Of a DNA stretch of 64,000 nucleotides, positions 40,392-49,318 are shown one piece after another. Origin of the DNA: Arthrobacter citreus (lineage in GTDB: Bacteria; Actinomycetota; Actinomycetes; Actinomycetales; Micrococcaceae). Below the pieces are notes generated by a model. It had not been told where the DNA came from and searched no databases. It worked only from the letters and a program-made list of their open reading frames with translations. Both the position numbers and the translations under genes were made by a program. Location: contig NZ_CP151657.1 of NCBI RefSeq assembly GCF_038405225.1, forward strand, positions 1,984,001 through 2,048,000. Direction: 5' to 3'. How positions within the stretch are numbered: the first letter of the stretch is position 1; every line of letters starts with the position of its first letter.

Positions 40392-41624
40392 ATGTCTTTA
40401 CCTCCCGCACTTCAGGCCAAGCGGACATCGCTTGCCATCTTCGCCCTTGCTGTTGGCGGATTTGCCATCGGCACCACGGAGTTCGCCATCATGGGCCTGC
40501 TTCAGGAGATGGTCACGGACCTGAACATTTCCGTTCCGGCCGGCGGCCATGTCATCTCGGCGTACGCGCTCGGCGTGGTGGTCGGAGCGCCGGTCTTCGC
40601 CGCCCTGGGCGCCCGCATACCCCACAAGAACATGGCCGTGGGACTCATGATGCTCTTTACCGTGGGCAATCTGTCATCGTTCTTTGCCCCGGATTACCAG
40701 TGGCTGCTGGTCACCCGGTTCCTGTCCGGCCTGCCGCACGGCGCGTTTTTCGGTGTGGCTGCCGTGATCGCAGCGTCCCTGGTGGCTCCCACCCGACGGG
40801 CCCGGGCCATCTCCATGGTGATGCTCGGCCTCAGCATCGCCAATGTTGTTGGTGTCCCCTTTGCCACTTGGCTGGGACAACAGGCAGGGTGGCGGTGGAT
40901 GTTCGTCATGGTGGGGACGATCGGCCTGCTCACGGTTGCCCTCACCGCCCGGTACGTGCCGTTCAAGGCCGTCCACCCCGAGGCCAGCATCCGCCGGGAG
41001 CTTGGAGCGCTGCGCCGGATCCAGGTATGGCTGGCCCTGCTGGTGGGCACGGTGGGCTTCGGCGGGTTCTTCGCCGTCTACGCGTACATCTCCCCCACCA
41101 TGACCAATCTGTCCGGCTTCGACCCCTCGGTGCTCCCCCTGATTGTCGGCCTGTACGGCTTGGGCAACGTCTTTGGAAACATCGCCGGAGGCCGGCTGGC
41201 GGACCGCAGCGTCATGGGCAGCATCTACGCCATCCTGCTGGGCACGGTGCTCATTCTGGCCGGCTACGCCTGGCTGGTGCAGTACAAGGCGGGTGCGCTG
41301 GTGCTGGTCTTCCTGGTCGGAACCATCGGCTCCATGCTGATTCCGCCGCTCCAGACAAGGCTCCTGGACGCATCCCCCGGAGCCCAGTCCCTGGCCTCGT
41401 CGCTGAACCATTCAGCACTTAACATGGCCAACGCCCTCGGCGCACTGCTGGGCGGGCTGGTCATCGCATGGGGCTGGGGCTACCGGGCTCCCGCCGTCGT
41501 CGGCGCCGTCTTGGCCCTGCTCGGGCTGGGCATTGCACTGCTGAGCGGATGGTTGGACCGGCGGGGCCCGAAGTCGACCGCGGGGCGCACACCTTCCGTT
41601 CCGGATAAATCACCGGTGCGGTAG
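40392..41624 (+). CDS. MFS transporter (DHA1 / AraJ-Cmx type)
   Basis: This 410-aa integral membrane transporter has 12 predicted helices. The first is LAIFALAVGGFAIGTTEFAIMGLL with the GTTEF motif of sugar-efflux and chloramphenicol-efflux (Cmx, AraJ, PbuE) members. The helix 4-5 region LSGLPHGAFFGVAAVIAASLV and motif C-like GLSIANVVGVPFATWLGQQ fit the drug:H+ antiporter 1 family. The substrate is unknown. AAAGAG lies 5 bases upstream of the ATG. The gene is monocistronic and ends at a terminator shared with tsnR. Confidence 0.88.
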   Translation: MSLPPALQAKRTSLAIFALAVGGFAIGTTEFAIMGLLQEMVTDLNISVPAGGHVISAYALGVVVGAPVFAALGARIPHKNMAVGLMMLFTVGNLSSFFAPDYQWLLVTRFLSGLPHGAFFGVAAVIAASLVAPTRRARAISMVMLGLSIANVVGVPFATWLGQQAGWRWMFVMVGTIGLLTVALTARYVPFKAVHPEASIRRELGALRRIQVWLALLVGTVGFGGFFAVYAYISPTMTNLSGFDPSVLPLIVGLYGLGNVFGNIAGGRLADRSVMGSIYAILLGTVLILAGYAWLVQYKAGALVLVFLVGTIGSMLIPPLQTRLLDASPGAQSLASSLNHSALNMANALGALLGGLVIAWGWGYRAPAVVGAVLALLGLGIALLSGWLDRRGPKSTAGRTPSVPDKSPVR

Positions 41625-41659
41625 GAACCACTGCCGGGCACCCGCAGACGGGACTGAGG

Positions 41660-41695
41660 AACCGTTAGGCGGGTGGCCGCCGGCCTAACGGTTTT
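41660..41695 (+). terminator. terminator between MFS gene and tsnR-like gene
   Basis: An 11-bp inverted repeat AACCGTTAGGC is followed by TTTT on the plus strand. It terminates the MFS gene. The right arm contains the stop codon of the convergent rRNA methyltransferase gene. Confidence 0.75.
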
Positions 41696-42635
41696 GGGCC
41701 CGCGCCGAAGCGTAGAGGCATACGGTGGCGGCGGTGCCCACGTTCAGGCTTTCGGCGCGGCCGTAGACCGGGACCGCAACCCGGTGGTCGGCGTCGGCCA
41801 GTTCAGCGTCGCTGAGGCCCTGGGCTTCATTGCCGAAGAGCCATGCAGTGGGGTTTTCCAGCCGCGGCTGGGAGGCTTCCGCGGCGGCCGCCCGGTCTCC
41901 GGATGCACCGTCGCCAGCCGCGTCGGCGGAATCAGGCAGCGCCGGCACGAGACGGCGGACGGCGCTTTCGTCCTGGAGCTGGTCCAGGTCAACATCGCCG
42001 TAGCCGTCGGCGGCCAGGACGGTCAGGCCATGGGCCCGCAGCGCGGCCATGACGAAGTCAAAACTGAGACCCGTGATGACCGGAAGATGGAAGATTGATC
42101 CCGCGGTTGAGCGAACCGCTTTGGGATTGTGGATGTCCACACTGGCGGACGTGAGGATCACGGCGTCGGCGCCCGCGGAATCCGCAGCGCGCAGGATGGT
42201 TCCGGCGTTGCCCGGGTCGCGGACCTCGCACAGCACCGCGACCAGCTGCGCACCGGAAGCCAGCACATCATCGAGGGCGTAGTCGGTGATGCGGCATACT
42301 GCAACGATGCCCTGCGGAGAAATAGTGGTGGCCATTGCGGCAATGACTTCGTCAGTGGCCAGGCGCAGCGGCAGGTCTGCGGCCAGCTCCGCCAGCTCCG
42401 GCAGGCGCTCGAGGCACGCTTCGGTGGCGAAGACCTCCAGCACCAGGCCCGATCCTCCGGCGGAGACATCCGCCCGGTGGCTCAGCAGCGCTTCACGGAC
42501 GGCCTGCGGCCCCTCGGCCACAAATCGGCCGGTCTTTAAACGCGTCGGGCGCCCGGCCAGCTTCGCCACGTCCCTTACCCGATCTGCTCGGGGATTGGAC
42601 ATAAGCGGAGCCGACGGGCGCCCAACAGTGTTCAT
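41685..42635 (-). CDS. TrmH/SpoU-family RNA 2'-O-methyltransferase (TsnR-like)
   Basis: This 316-aa SPOUT methyltransferase modifies rRNA or tRNA. The three family motifs are visible: VLCEVRDPGNAGTILRAADSAG (motif 1), AWLFGNEAQGLSDAELADADHRVAVPVYG (motif 2) and RAESLNVGTAATVCLYA (motif 3, knot). An N-terminal substrate-binding domain has the FVAEGPQAVREAL block. An inserted acidic, Ala-rich loop (about 230-262) is longer than usual. It is last in infC-rpmI-rplT-tsnR order, as for Rv1644 in M. tuberculosis, which supports TsnR identity. The start is uncertain between 42635 and 42602. Confidence 0.9.
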   Translation of the reverse strand: MNTVGRPSAPLMSNPRADRVRDVAKLAGRPTRLKTGRFVAEGPQAVREALLSHRADVSAGGSGLVLEVFATEACLERLPELAELAADLPLRLATDEVIAAMATTISPQGIVAVCRITDYALDDVLASGAQLVAVLCEVRDPGNAGTILRAADSAGADAVILTSASVDIHNPKAVRSTAGSIFHLPVITGLSFDFVMAALRAHGLTVLAADGYGDVDLDQLQDESAVRRLVPALPDSADAAGDGASGDRAAAAEASQPRLENPTAWLFGNEAQGLSDAELADADHRVAVPVYGRAESLNVGTAATVCLYASARAQNR

Positions 42636-42655
42636 GATCGGTTAATAACCGATTT

Positions 42656-43303
42656 CTAGCCCTGGAACTTCTGGCGGGATTCTCCGCCAGCCGGCTCCAG
42701 GCCGGCAGCCTTGGCGGCTTCGACGGAGTTGAACCAGTACTCAGCTACGGTCTGCTCGTACCAGGTGGAACCCGGAACGTGGTACTTGCCGGAGCCCAGG
42801 TTGCCCTTGATGACAAAGCCCTCGGGGGCGTCGCCCTCGGAAGCCTTGAAGCCACCCTTGGCGTCAGCGACAGCAGCAGCCGGCTTGGAGGCGGCCGGAG
42901 CAGCCTTTGCAGCGGGAGCAGCGGCAACGGCCGGAGCCGAGGTGTCGGACGGCAGGGCGTTCTTGGCGATCTGCACCAGCGTGGCGAACGCGGCGGCGTC
43001 GTTGACGGCCAGTTCGGCGAGCATGCGGCGGTCAACCTGGATCTCGGCAGCCTTCAGGCCCTGGATCAGGCGGTTGTAGGTCAGGCCGTTGGCGCGGGAT
43101 GCAGCGTTGATGCGCTGGATCCACAGGCGACGGAAGTCACCCTTGCGCTTGCGGCGGTCGCCGTAGCTGTACACAAACGAGTGCAGCAGCTGCTCTTTGG
43201 CCTTGCGGACCAGGCGTGAACGCTGTCCGCGGTAACCCTTGGCGCGCTCGAGAATAACCCGACGCTTCTTGTGGGCGTTTACCGCCCGCTTCACACGTGC
43301 CAC
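42656..43303 (-). CDS. rplT: 50S ribosomal protein L20 with C-terminal extension
   Basis: Residues 1-120 are a typical L20 that nucleates 23S rRNA folding ([30 protein letters not shown]... [13 protein letters not shown]...). The remaining 95 residues are an addition: an Ala/Pro/Lys linker (121-160) and a small C-terminal domain [20 protein letters not shown]... [16 protein letters not shown]. This resembles the short YHxPG-type domains attached to other actinobacterial proteins. E. coli L20 is 118 aa, so 215 aa is unusual. GTG start with GAAGGAG 7 bases upstream. Confidence 0.95.
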   Translation of the reverse strand: MARVKRAVNAHKKRRVILERAKGYRGQRSRLVRKAKEQLLHSFVYSYGDRRKRKGDFRRLWIQRINAASRANGLTYNRLIQGLKAAEIQVDRRMLAELAVNDAAAFATLVQIAKNALPSDTSAPAVAAAPAAKAAPAASKPAAAVADAKGGFKASEGDAPEGFVIKGNLGSGKYHVPGSTWYEQTVAEYWFNSVEAAKAAGLEPAGGESRQKFQG

Positions 43304-43431
43304 GTGCGTACTCCTTCAGATAAATCTCCCGTGCACCTGCTGATGAGGTGCCTGGCCTGCTAATCAGGCCCGGGAAAGCTTGGTGATGTGACGGTGGCCC
43401 GGACGGGCCGCCTGTCAAAGGGGGGAAAAGA

Positions 43432-43626
43432 CTAGATGCCCAGCATCTTCTTGATGACCTTGGCGTCTGCCGGGGCAACAAGCTTGTCACTGGCGAGGCG
43501 GCGCGTCAGCGTGGACGGCTTGTGCTCGAGGTAGTGGCGGCGGTTTGCCTGCTGGCGCTTGAGCTTGCCGGTTCCGGTCAGCTTGAAGCGCTTCTTGGCG
43601 CCACTGTGGGTCTTCATCTTCGGCAT
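43432..43626 (-). CDS. rpmI: 50S ribosomal protein L35
   Basis: This 64-aa basic ribosomal protein has the L35 signature [20 protein letters not shown] and the C-terminal [11 protein letters not shown]. It lies between infC and rplT in the canonical order. Confidence 0.98.
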   Translation of the reverse strand: MPKMKTHSGAKKRFKLTGTGKLKRQQANRRHYLEHKPSTLTRRLASDKLVAPADAKVIKKMLGI

Positions 43627-43739
43627 GACTACCGATCTCCTTTAGGTTTCCGCAGGCTTAGAGCCCGCGGGGCTTTGGGCACATTGCAGTGCCGGGGATT
43701 TACTGGACGCCGGGACGTCCTGCGGGGAAAAGCTGAGTT

Positions 43740-44783
43740 TTACTCCGCAGTTCCGGGCTTGTTCTGGCTTGCTGCGCCCCGTGAAGGAGCAGCCTTGCCA
43801 GCAGGTTTGGTTGCTGCGGCCGGCTTGGGCCGGGCAGCGGGCTTCGGTGCCGGCTTCATGGCCGTGGGCTTGGGCACTGCGGCCGGCTTGGGGGCCGGTG
43901 CGGGCTTCGACTCGGCGGCGGGTGCCGGAGCGGCGGCGGGAGCCTCCGCAACGGGTGCCGGAGCCGGAGCCTTGGCGGCCTCAGCCGCACGGCGTGCATC
44001 GGCTGCTGCCTTCTCGGTTGCAGCCTGTGCCCGCTTTTCGGCCATTTCCTTGTCAGCCTTTTCCTTCTCTGCACGGGCCTTGTCGGCCTCTGCAGCGGAG
44101 GAACCAAGCCGCAGGCCGTCCGGCAGAAGATCTGCCAGGCTCTGCGTCAGGGGTGCCTTGTTCTCAGCGGAGGTATCCACGCGGGCCGGGGCCTCACCGT
44201 TCTTGACCGCTTCATTGGCTGCCTTGGCATCCGCACGCTGCGACGCGCGCCGCGCTTCCGCCTTGGCTTCAGCCTTGTTCTTCAGCGGTCCAATGACCAT
44301 GACCATGTTGCGGCCGTCGATGCGGGGAGTGGATTCCACCACGCCAACCTCGGCGACGTCGGCTGCGAACTTGTTCAGCAGCTTCATGCCCATTTCCGGA
44401 CGCTGCTGTTCGCGGCCGCGGAACTGGATCATGGCCTTGACCTTGTCACCGGCTGCCAGGAAGCGCATGGCATGCCCGCGCTTGGTTTCGTAGTCGTGAG
44501 TGTCAATCTTCAGACGGAAACGGATTTCCTTCAGAACGGTGTTCGTCTGGTTCTTGCGTGCCTCACGGGCCTTGACGGCGGCTTCGTACTTGTACTTGCC
44601 GAAGTCCATTAGTTTGCACACCGGAGGCTTAGCCTGCGGTGCCACCTCAACAAGATCCAGGTCGGATTCGGCTGCCAGACGCAGGGCGTCTTCGATACGG
44701 ACAACCCCAACTTGCTCTCCAGCCGGTCCTACCAGCCGCACCTCAGGGACGCGGATTCGATCATTGATTCTTGGCTCGCTAAT
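43740..44783 (-). CDS. infC: translation initiation factor IF-3 with long C-terminal tail
   Basis: IF-3 keeps ribosomal subunits apart and checks start codons. The gene starts at the rare codon ATT (protein start [19 protein letters not shown]), which is the classic autoregulatory start of infC; AGGAG lies 8 bases upstream. The IF3-N (about 1-80) and IF3-C (about 85-175) domains are normal. A tail of about 170 residues follows, first charged (Ala/Lys/Glu helical) and then an Ala-Pro-Lys low-complexity stretch. E. coli IF-3 is 180 aa; this one is about 347. A leader hairpin lies upstream. Confidence 0.94.
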   Translation of the reverse strand: MSEPRINDRIRVPEVRLVGPAGEQVGVVRIEDALRLAAESDLDLVEVAPQAKPPVCKLMDFGKYKYEAAVKAREARKNQTNTVLKEIRFRLKIDTHDYETKRGHAMRFLAAGDKVKAMIQFRGREQQRPEMGMKLLNKFAADVAEVGVVESTPRIDGRNMVMVIGPLKNKAEAKAEARRASQRADAKAANEAVKNGEAPARVDTSAENKAPLTQSLADLLPDGLRLGSSAAEADKARAEKEKADKEMAEKRAQAATEKAAADARRAAEAAKAPAPAPVAEAPAAAPAPAAESKPAPAPKPAAVPKPTAMKPAPKPAARPKPAAATKPAGKAAPSRGAASQNKPGTAE

Positions 44784-45126
44784 GTTGCAGCTCCTGATTT
44801 CTTCAAAACGGCTACCGCCTGCAATTGAAGAAGGCCCCCAATTGCACGCGCAATCGGAGGCCTCGAGGGGTCGGCGGGAACTGCGTGAGCAGCTACCTCC
44901 CGGCGGGACTGGCCCAGGCTACACCTGGACCCGACACCGGGGGCCGACCGTACCCGGCAACTCTGACTTCCGCACATGCCCTGGGGCACATGGTCTGAAG
45001 ATTCAGGCTGACGCGGGTGGGAGGATTCTCCGCTTGCATACTGGCTGATGTGAGACACTCAACAGCCCCTCGCTGAGGGGCACTGAAAGTAACGACAACC
45101 AGTTGGTCTGTGACAAGCTTACCAGT
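44784..45126. other. infC leader / divergent region
   Basis: This 343-bp region lies between infC (minus) and the DUF1844 gene (plus). It contains the attenuator-like hairpin at 44832-44863 and is otherwise free of recognisable genes. It must hold promoters for both directions; I cannot place them with confidence. Confidence 0.6.
44832..44863 (-). promoter_or_regulatory. attenuator-like hairpin in the infC leader
   Basis: On the minus strand AGGCCTCCGATTGC and GCAATTGGGGGCCT form a 14-bp stem (two G-T-type pairs) with loop GCGT, followed by TCTTC. It lies about 50 bases before the infC start. Such a hairpin could couple infC-rpmI-rplT-tsnR expression to ribosome status, as in other bacteria where this operon is controlled by L20 or by leader attenuation. 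Confidence 0.6.
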
Positions 45127-45555
45127 ATGAGTACCCCACAGAGCAACCCGGCGGGCGAGCACGCCCGCCATACCTTCCCAGGCACCACGGAAGAGGTGCA
45201 CGCCCCTTCCCCTGAAGAGCAGGAAGTGGCGGCCCAGATGCGTGACATCGCCGAGGTCCCCGCCATCGAAGTCATTACCACCGCCGCGGTGCACCTGATG
45301 AGTGCCGCTGCCGTCAAGTGCGGCCTCGCCGAGGGCGACGACGCCGAGGAGTTGAAGGACCTGGATGAGGCCCGGAAGCTGATCACAGCGCTGGCCGGCT
45401 TTGTCACCGCTGCCGCGCCGGAGATTGGCAGCCAGCACGCCCGTCCCCTGCGGGACGGACTGCGCTCCCTGCAGCTGGCCTTCCGTGAAGCCTCGGAAAT
45501 CCAGGACGCCCCGGGCAAGGGTCCGGGCGAGAAGTTCACCGGCCCCGTCAACTAG
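45127..45555 (+). CDS. DUF1844 domain protein
   Basis: This 142-aa small cytoplasmic protein belongs to the DUF1844 family. The characteristic helical segment is IAEVPAIEVITTAAVHLMSAAAVKCGLAEG (about 40-69), followed by DLDEARKLITALAGFVTAAAPEIG. The family has no known function. In Actinobacteria its gene is commonly found next to infC in the opposite direction, as here. It ends at a strong terminator. Confidence 0.85.
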   Translation: MSTPQSNPAGEHARHTFPGTTEEVHAPSPEEQEVAAQMRDIAEVPAIEVITTAAVHLMSAAAVKCGLAEGDDAEELKDLDEARKLITALAGFVTAAAPEIGSQHARPLRDGLRSLQLAFREASEIQDAPGKGPGEKFTGPVN

Positions 45556-45584
45556 CGCCACGCACCCGGTTCCACCGCACCCCG

Positions 45585-45626
45585 GCCCGGAAGACCTGCC
45601 AGCCGGCAGGCCTTCCGGGCTTTTTT
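45585..45626 (+). terminator. intrinsic terminator after DUF1844 gene
   Basis: A 16-bp stem (GCCCGGAAGACCTGCC with one mismatch) and a 4-base loop are followed by TTTTTT. It is a textbook rho-independent terminator 30 bases after the stop codon. Confidence 0.92.
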
Positions 45627-45683
45627 CTGCCCGCACGGATGCGTAACCTGTACGGGACGTTGCAGGAAAGGCGGTGAAACGGG

Positions 45684-46397
45684 ATGGGGAGCAGAGGTTC
45701 CGAGGCTTATAAAAAGCGGCTCGAGCAGGCGGCGCGGCTGAAGGCCGCGGGAACTCCGGAAATCGCAGGCTACAAACTGCCCGAGGGCCTGGGCGGAGCC
45801 GAAGAGGACGAGCTGGAGGCGAAACGCCGGAAAATCAGCGCAGCGGACAAGGCCAACTACCTGATCCGCGATGCCATGAACCGCGGAGAATTCGACAACC
45901 TGCACTATGCCGGCAAACCGATCCCCGGCCTGGATGACCCGGACCCGGATTGGTGGATCAAACGTCTGATCAAACGGGAGAACATCTCCGGCCTTGGCCC
46001 GCCGGCACTGCTGCTGCGGGTGGAGGACGAGGATTTCGACGCGCGGCTGGACAGGCTGCCCTCCGAGTCCCAGGTGCGCGACGCCGTCGCCGACTTCAAC
46101 TCGCGGGTCATCGAGGCGCGGCGGCAGCTGCTGGGCGGACCCCCTGTGGTTACGAAGCTCCGCGACGCCGACGCCGAGGTGCGCGCCTGGCGCGAACGCC
46201 GCGGCCTGCCACCGGAGCCGCCGGTGTCCGGCACCGCTCCGGCGCCGGACGCCGAACCGCCGGGTGACGCTCCCGGATCCGGCCTGCGCGGCCTGCTGCA
46301 CCGTTTACGCAGGCTGTTTGCTGCCCTACCGGGCCGCCAGCCGACCGCCGCGCCGGCTGAACTTCCGGACGCTGAGCGTCACCACAACCAGCAGTGA
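45684..46397 (+). CDS. DUF1992 (DnaJC28-like) domain protein
   Basis: This 237-aa protein carries the conserved DUF1992 segment shared with eukaryotic DNAJC28: AMNRGEFDNLHYAGKPIPGLDDPDPDWWIKRLIKRENI (about 65-102), then LGPPALLLRVEDEDFD. No J-domain is present. The C-terminal part (about 190-237) is Pro-rich and low in complexity. Function is unknown. Its last 72 bp overlap the 3' end of the convergent MFS gene, which is unusual but makes the C-terminus of one of the two uncertain. Confidence 0.8.
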   Translation: MGSRGSEAYKKRLEQAARLKAAGTPEIAGYKLPEGLGGAEEDELEAKRRKISAADKANYLIRDAMNRGEFDNLHYAGKPIPGLDDPDPDWWIKRLIKRENISGLGPPALLLRVEDEDFDARLDRLPSESQVRDAVADFNSRVIEARRQLLGGPPVVTKLRDADAEVRAWRERRGLPPEPPVSGTAPAPDAEPPGDAPGSGLRGLLHRLRRLFAALPGRQPTAAPAELPDAERHHNQQ

Positions 46398-47621
46398 GGC
46401 CGATGCTCCGGCAAAGATGAAACCGGCCCACGGGCCAATAAGGTCAATGGCCGCACCGGCCAGCGGGGCACCGAGTGCCGTGCCGGAGGTCAGGGCCGAA
46501 CCGTACCAGCCCATCGCCTCGCCCCGCCGTTCCTCGGACACCAGGTCCGCGACGCGCTCCGAGGCGGAGGACAATACGGGAGCGCACAGCAGGCCGGCCG
46601 GAATGGAGAGCAGCGCCAGGCTGACGGTGTCGGTCGCCAGTGCCATCGGCAGCGTCAGGACGGCCATCGCCAGCAACAGCAGCATCGGAGAGATTCGCCG
46701 CTGCATCGCTCCGTACACAAGTCCGCCCACCACTGACGCCGCGCACCAGACCGCGAACACGAGCCCCACCTGCTGGGGCTTGCCCGTGTGTTCCACCAAG
46801 GCCACGATGCCGACGTCGGAGCTGGAAAGCAGCAGTCCGGCGCCTACAGCCACGGCGAAGACCACGGCCACGCTGAGCGTGAACCAGGAGAAACCGGAGC
46901 GAAGACGGGCTCCGCGGCTCAGCGCCGCCAGCGGCTGCAGCTCCGCCGATGCTTCGGACAGATGCGCGGGGGCAGCCGCCACCACCGCGGCGTTGGCGGC
47001 CTCACGTTCCTGGACCGGGGTTGCGGCGTCGCGCGGGTTCTCGGACCGGGTGGGCGGGTTGAACCAAATCAGCAGCAGTCCGGCCAGTGACGTGGTGATG
47101 CCCACCATCGTCAGTCCAACCACGGAGGACAGCTGGGTGGCCAGGACCGCACCGAGTGCGGGTCCGCCCATGAACACGACTTCAGTGGCGATGGAGTCCA
47201 GCGCGAAGGCCGTCCGCCGCTGGTCGCCAGTGGCCAGCACGCCGAGGGACTGCCGGACCACGCTGAAGACCGGCAGGGTGAAAACTCCGCCAATCAGTGC
47301 CAGGACCAGCAGCCATTCGTAGCTGGCGTGCGGGGCTATGGACCAGATCACGGCCTCGGAGATCACCGAGGGAATCAGGGCCCGGCGCAGGCCAACGTTG
47401 TCCACGCGGCGGCCGCGCCAGGGGGCGCCGAAGGCTATGCCGATGGTGACGACGGCAGCCACGGCGCCAGCCTTGGCATAGCCCATGTCCATGGTCATGA
47501 CCACGTGCAGGGTCAGCAGCACCCCGGCTGCGGAATGCGGGAAGCGGGCGATCATGCCCACCAGCAGCAGCCGGCGGATCGGGACGACGCGGAGCAGCTC
47601 CCCGTAAGCGGAAAAATTCAC
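46326..47621 (-). CDS. MFS transporter
   Basis: This 431-aa membrane protein has about 12 hydrophobic helices. A first helix pair contains VPIRRLLLVGMIARFPHSAAGVLLTLHVVMTMD; the family motif A-like loop is GAPWRGRRVDNVGLRRALIPS between helices 2 and 3. A cytoplasmic central loop (about 195-240) is rich in charged residues. The substrate is unknown; it resembles uncharacterised actinobacterial MFS members of the enterobactin-exporter-like type. The gene is 37 bases downstream of the SseB gene, so they may be cotranscribed. Confidence 0.85.
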   Translation of the reverse strand: MNFSAYGELLRVVPIRRLLLVGMIARFPHSAAGVLLTLHVVMTMDMGYAKAGAVAAVVTIGIAFGAPWRGRRVDNVGLRRALIPSVISEAVIWSIAPHASYEWLLVLALIGGVFTLPVFSVVRQSLGVLATGDQRRTAFALDSIATEVVFMGGPALGAVLATQLSSVVGLTMVGITTSLAGLLLIWFNPPTRSENPRDAATPVQEREAANAAVVAAAPAHLSEASAELQPLAALSRGARLRSGFSWFTLSVAVVFAVAVGAGLLLSSSDVGIVALVEHTGKPQQVGLVFAVWCAASVVGGLVYGAMQRRISPMLLLLAMAVLTLPMALATDTVSLALLSIPAGLLCAPVLSSASERVADLVSEERRGEAMGWYGSALTSGTALGAPLAGAAIDLIGPWAGFIFAGASASLLVVVTLSVRKFSRRGGRLAAR

Positions 47622-47657
47622 GGCACTTCACTTTCGGCGGTCCCCCGCCCAGCAGGG

Positions 47658-48506
47658 TCAGCGCGTGATTTTGAGTTCCAGGGAATCCACGCGCTCAACG
47701 AATAACGGATCGGCAGCGAGCCGTTGCTGCAGCATTCCGGCGATGCCCTGCACCGCCTGCGCATCCAGTCCCGGTGCCAGGTGAAGAACCATTCTAAGCT
47801 CAGGTCCGGCGCCTCCCCCGGCCACCACCGTCCCGCGGGCCGATTGTGTCACCGTTCCCGGTCCGGGAGCCAGCTGCACCCCGGTCACTGCCGGTTCGAC
47901 GTCGACGGCTGCGGACACCGCGCGGGCCACTTCTTCGTCGGCGTAGGACGGCGTCCAGGTTCGTTGCTGGGCCAGTGCCCACATGGCCGGGCGGCGTACG
48001 ACAAAAGTGACGTCCGCCCCCGGGTCCACCACCAGCAGCTGCGCTTCCTCGGAGACGGCGGAGAGGGAGGCACGGGCGGCGTAGACAGCCACCGGGCGGG
48101 CCTTCGGGTGCCACTGCTGCAGGGCCGGCACCGAGGTAAAGACCGGCAGCGCCTTCCGGCCGTCCGGAGCCGTCAGGGTGACCAACGCCATGTCGGCTTC
48201 CTTGTCCGCGGTGAGTCCGTGCTCGGACTGTTCCTCGGCGCCCAGGGTGGCCACAATGGGCACAAACACGCGTGCGGTCGCCAGCGATGCCACCACCTCT
48301 GCTTCCGAGCCGGTCCCCGCTTCCAGCGCCGCCAGGGCGGCGAGGTAGCCGGCGTCGGGTCCGCCGTCGTCGGCGTCGAAATTATGCAGCGGGTTGCCCT
48401 CGCCGGACAGATCCCGGCCGGACCAGGACTGCCCCGCTGAATCAGCGGGGCCGCCGGCCCCGGCGAGGGCGGCCGCGATGTGGCCTGGGAGGTTGCGCTC
48501 AGCCAT
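47658..48506 (-). CDS. SseB-family protein
   Basis: This 282-aa soluble protein has the SseB N-terminal domain pattern: RVFVPIVATLG..., ADMALVTLTAPDGRKALPVFTSVPALQQWHPKARPVAV and a C-terminal part with ALAQQRTWTPSYADEEVARAV and repeated acidic-hydrophobic strands. SseB proteins are of unclear function in Actinobacteria (enhanced serine sensitivity in E. coli is only a name). It starts 5 bases after the hisA stop, so it is probably read from the his operon, as often seen in Micrococcaceae. Confidence 0.82.
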   Translation of the reverse strand: MAERNLPGHIAAALAGAGGPADSAGQSWSGRDLSGEGNPLHNFDADDGGPDAGYLAALAALEAGTGSEAEVVASLATARVFVPIVATLGAEEQSEHGLTADKEADMALVTLTAPDGRKALPVFTSVPALQQWHPKARPVAVYAARASLSAVSEEAQLLVVDPGADVTFVVRRPAMWALAQQRTWTPSYADEEVARAVSAAVDVEPAVTGVQLAPGPGTVTQSARGTVVAGGGAGPELRMVLHLAPGLDAQAVQGIAGMLQQRLAADPLFVERVDSLELKITR

Positions 48507-48511
48507 GGGCC

Positions 48512-49261
48512 CTAGCGCTCCGGGTGCCCGGCGATGTCGAAGGCCTGCGGCAGGGTGAAGGCTCCGGCGTAAAGTGCCTTGCCCACGATCGTGCCTTCCA
48601 GGCCGAGCGGCACGAGTTCGCGCAGGGCGGCCAGGTCATCCAGGGAGGAGATGCCGCCGGAGGCCACTACGGGCCGGTTGGTCCGGGTCAGGACCTCCCG
48701 CAGCAGTTCCAGGTTGGGGCCGCGCAGGGTTCCGTCCTTGGTGACGTCGGTGACCACGTAGCGCGGGCAGCCGGCATCTTCCAGGCGTGCCAGGACCTCC
48801 CAGAGGTCTCCGCCCTCCTTGGTCCAGCCGCGCGCTGCCAGGGTGGTGCCGCGTACGTCCAGCCCGACGGCGATGGCCTCGCCGTAGCGGGCAATGGCGC
48901 TGGCGGTCCATTCCGGATTTTCCAGGGCTGCAGTGCCCAGGTTCACCCGGCTGGCCCCCAGTTCCAGAGCCATGTCCAGGGAAGCGTCGTCGCGGATTCC
49001 GCCGGACAGCTCCACCTTGATGTCCAGCTGGTCCACCACGCGCTTGAGCAGCGGAAGGTTGGATCCGCGGCCAAAGGCTGCGTCCAGGTCCACCAGGTGA
49101 ACCCAGGCGGCGCCGTCGTTCTGCCAGGCCATGGCGGCGTCGAGCGGGTCGCCGTAGCTGGTTTCGCTGCCGGCCTCACCCTGGACCAGGCGGACCGCCT
49201 GGCCGTCCGCGACGTCCACGGCGGGCAGCAGTTCAAGGATGGGCGTTTCTACAAGTGACAT
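48512..49261 (-). CDS. hisA: phosphoribosyl isomerase A (HisA/PriA)
   Basis: This (beta/alpha)8-barrel isomerase acts on ProFAR in histidine synthesis and, in Actinobacteria, usually also on PRA in tryptophan synthesis (PriA). The 249 aa show [20 protein letters not shown] with the first catalytic Asp, [23 protein letters not shown] and [13 protein letters not shown] with the second Asp. The PriA-type bifunctionality is inferred from the phylum and the GEAG loop. Confidence 0.95.
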   Translation of the reverse strand: MSLVETPILELLPAVDVADGQAVRLVQGEAGSETSYGDPLDAAMAWQNDGAAWVHLVDLDAAFGRGSNLPLLKRVVDQLDIKVELSGGIRDDASLDMALELGASRVNLGTAALENPEWTASAIARYGEAIAVGLDVRGTTLAARGWTKEGGDLWEVLARLEDAGCPRYVVTDVTKDGTLRGPNLELLREVLTRTNRPVVASGGISSLDDLAALRELVPLGLEGTIVGKALYAGAFTLPQAFDIAGHPER

Positions 49262-49318
49262 GGTTCTGCTTTCGGTGGTGTTCAGTCCGGAGATGGCGCA
49301 CAGCGCCGGGGAAGGTGG

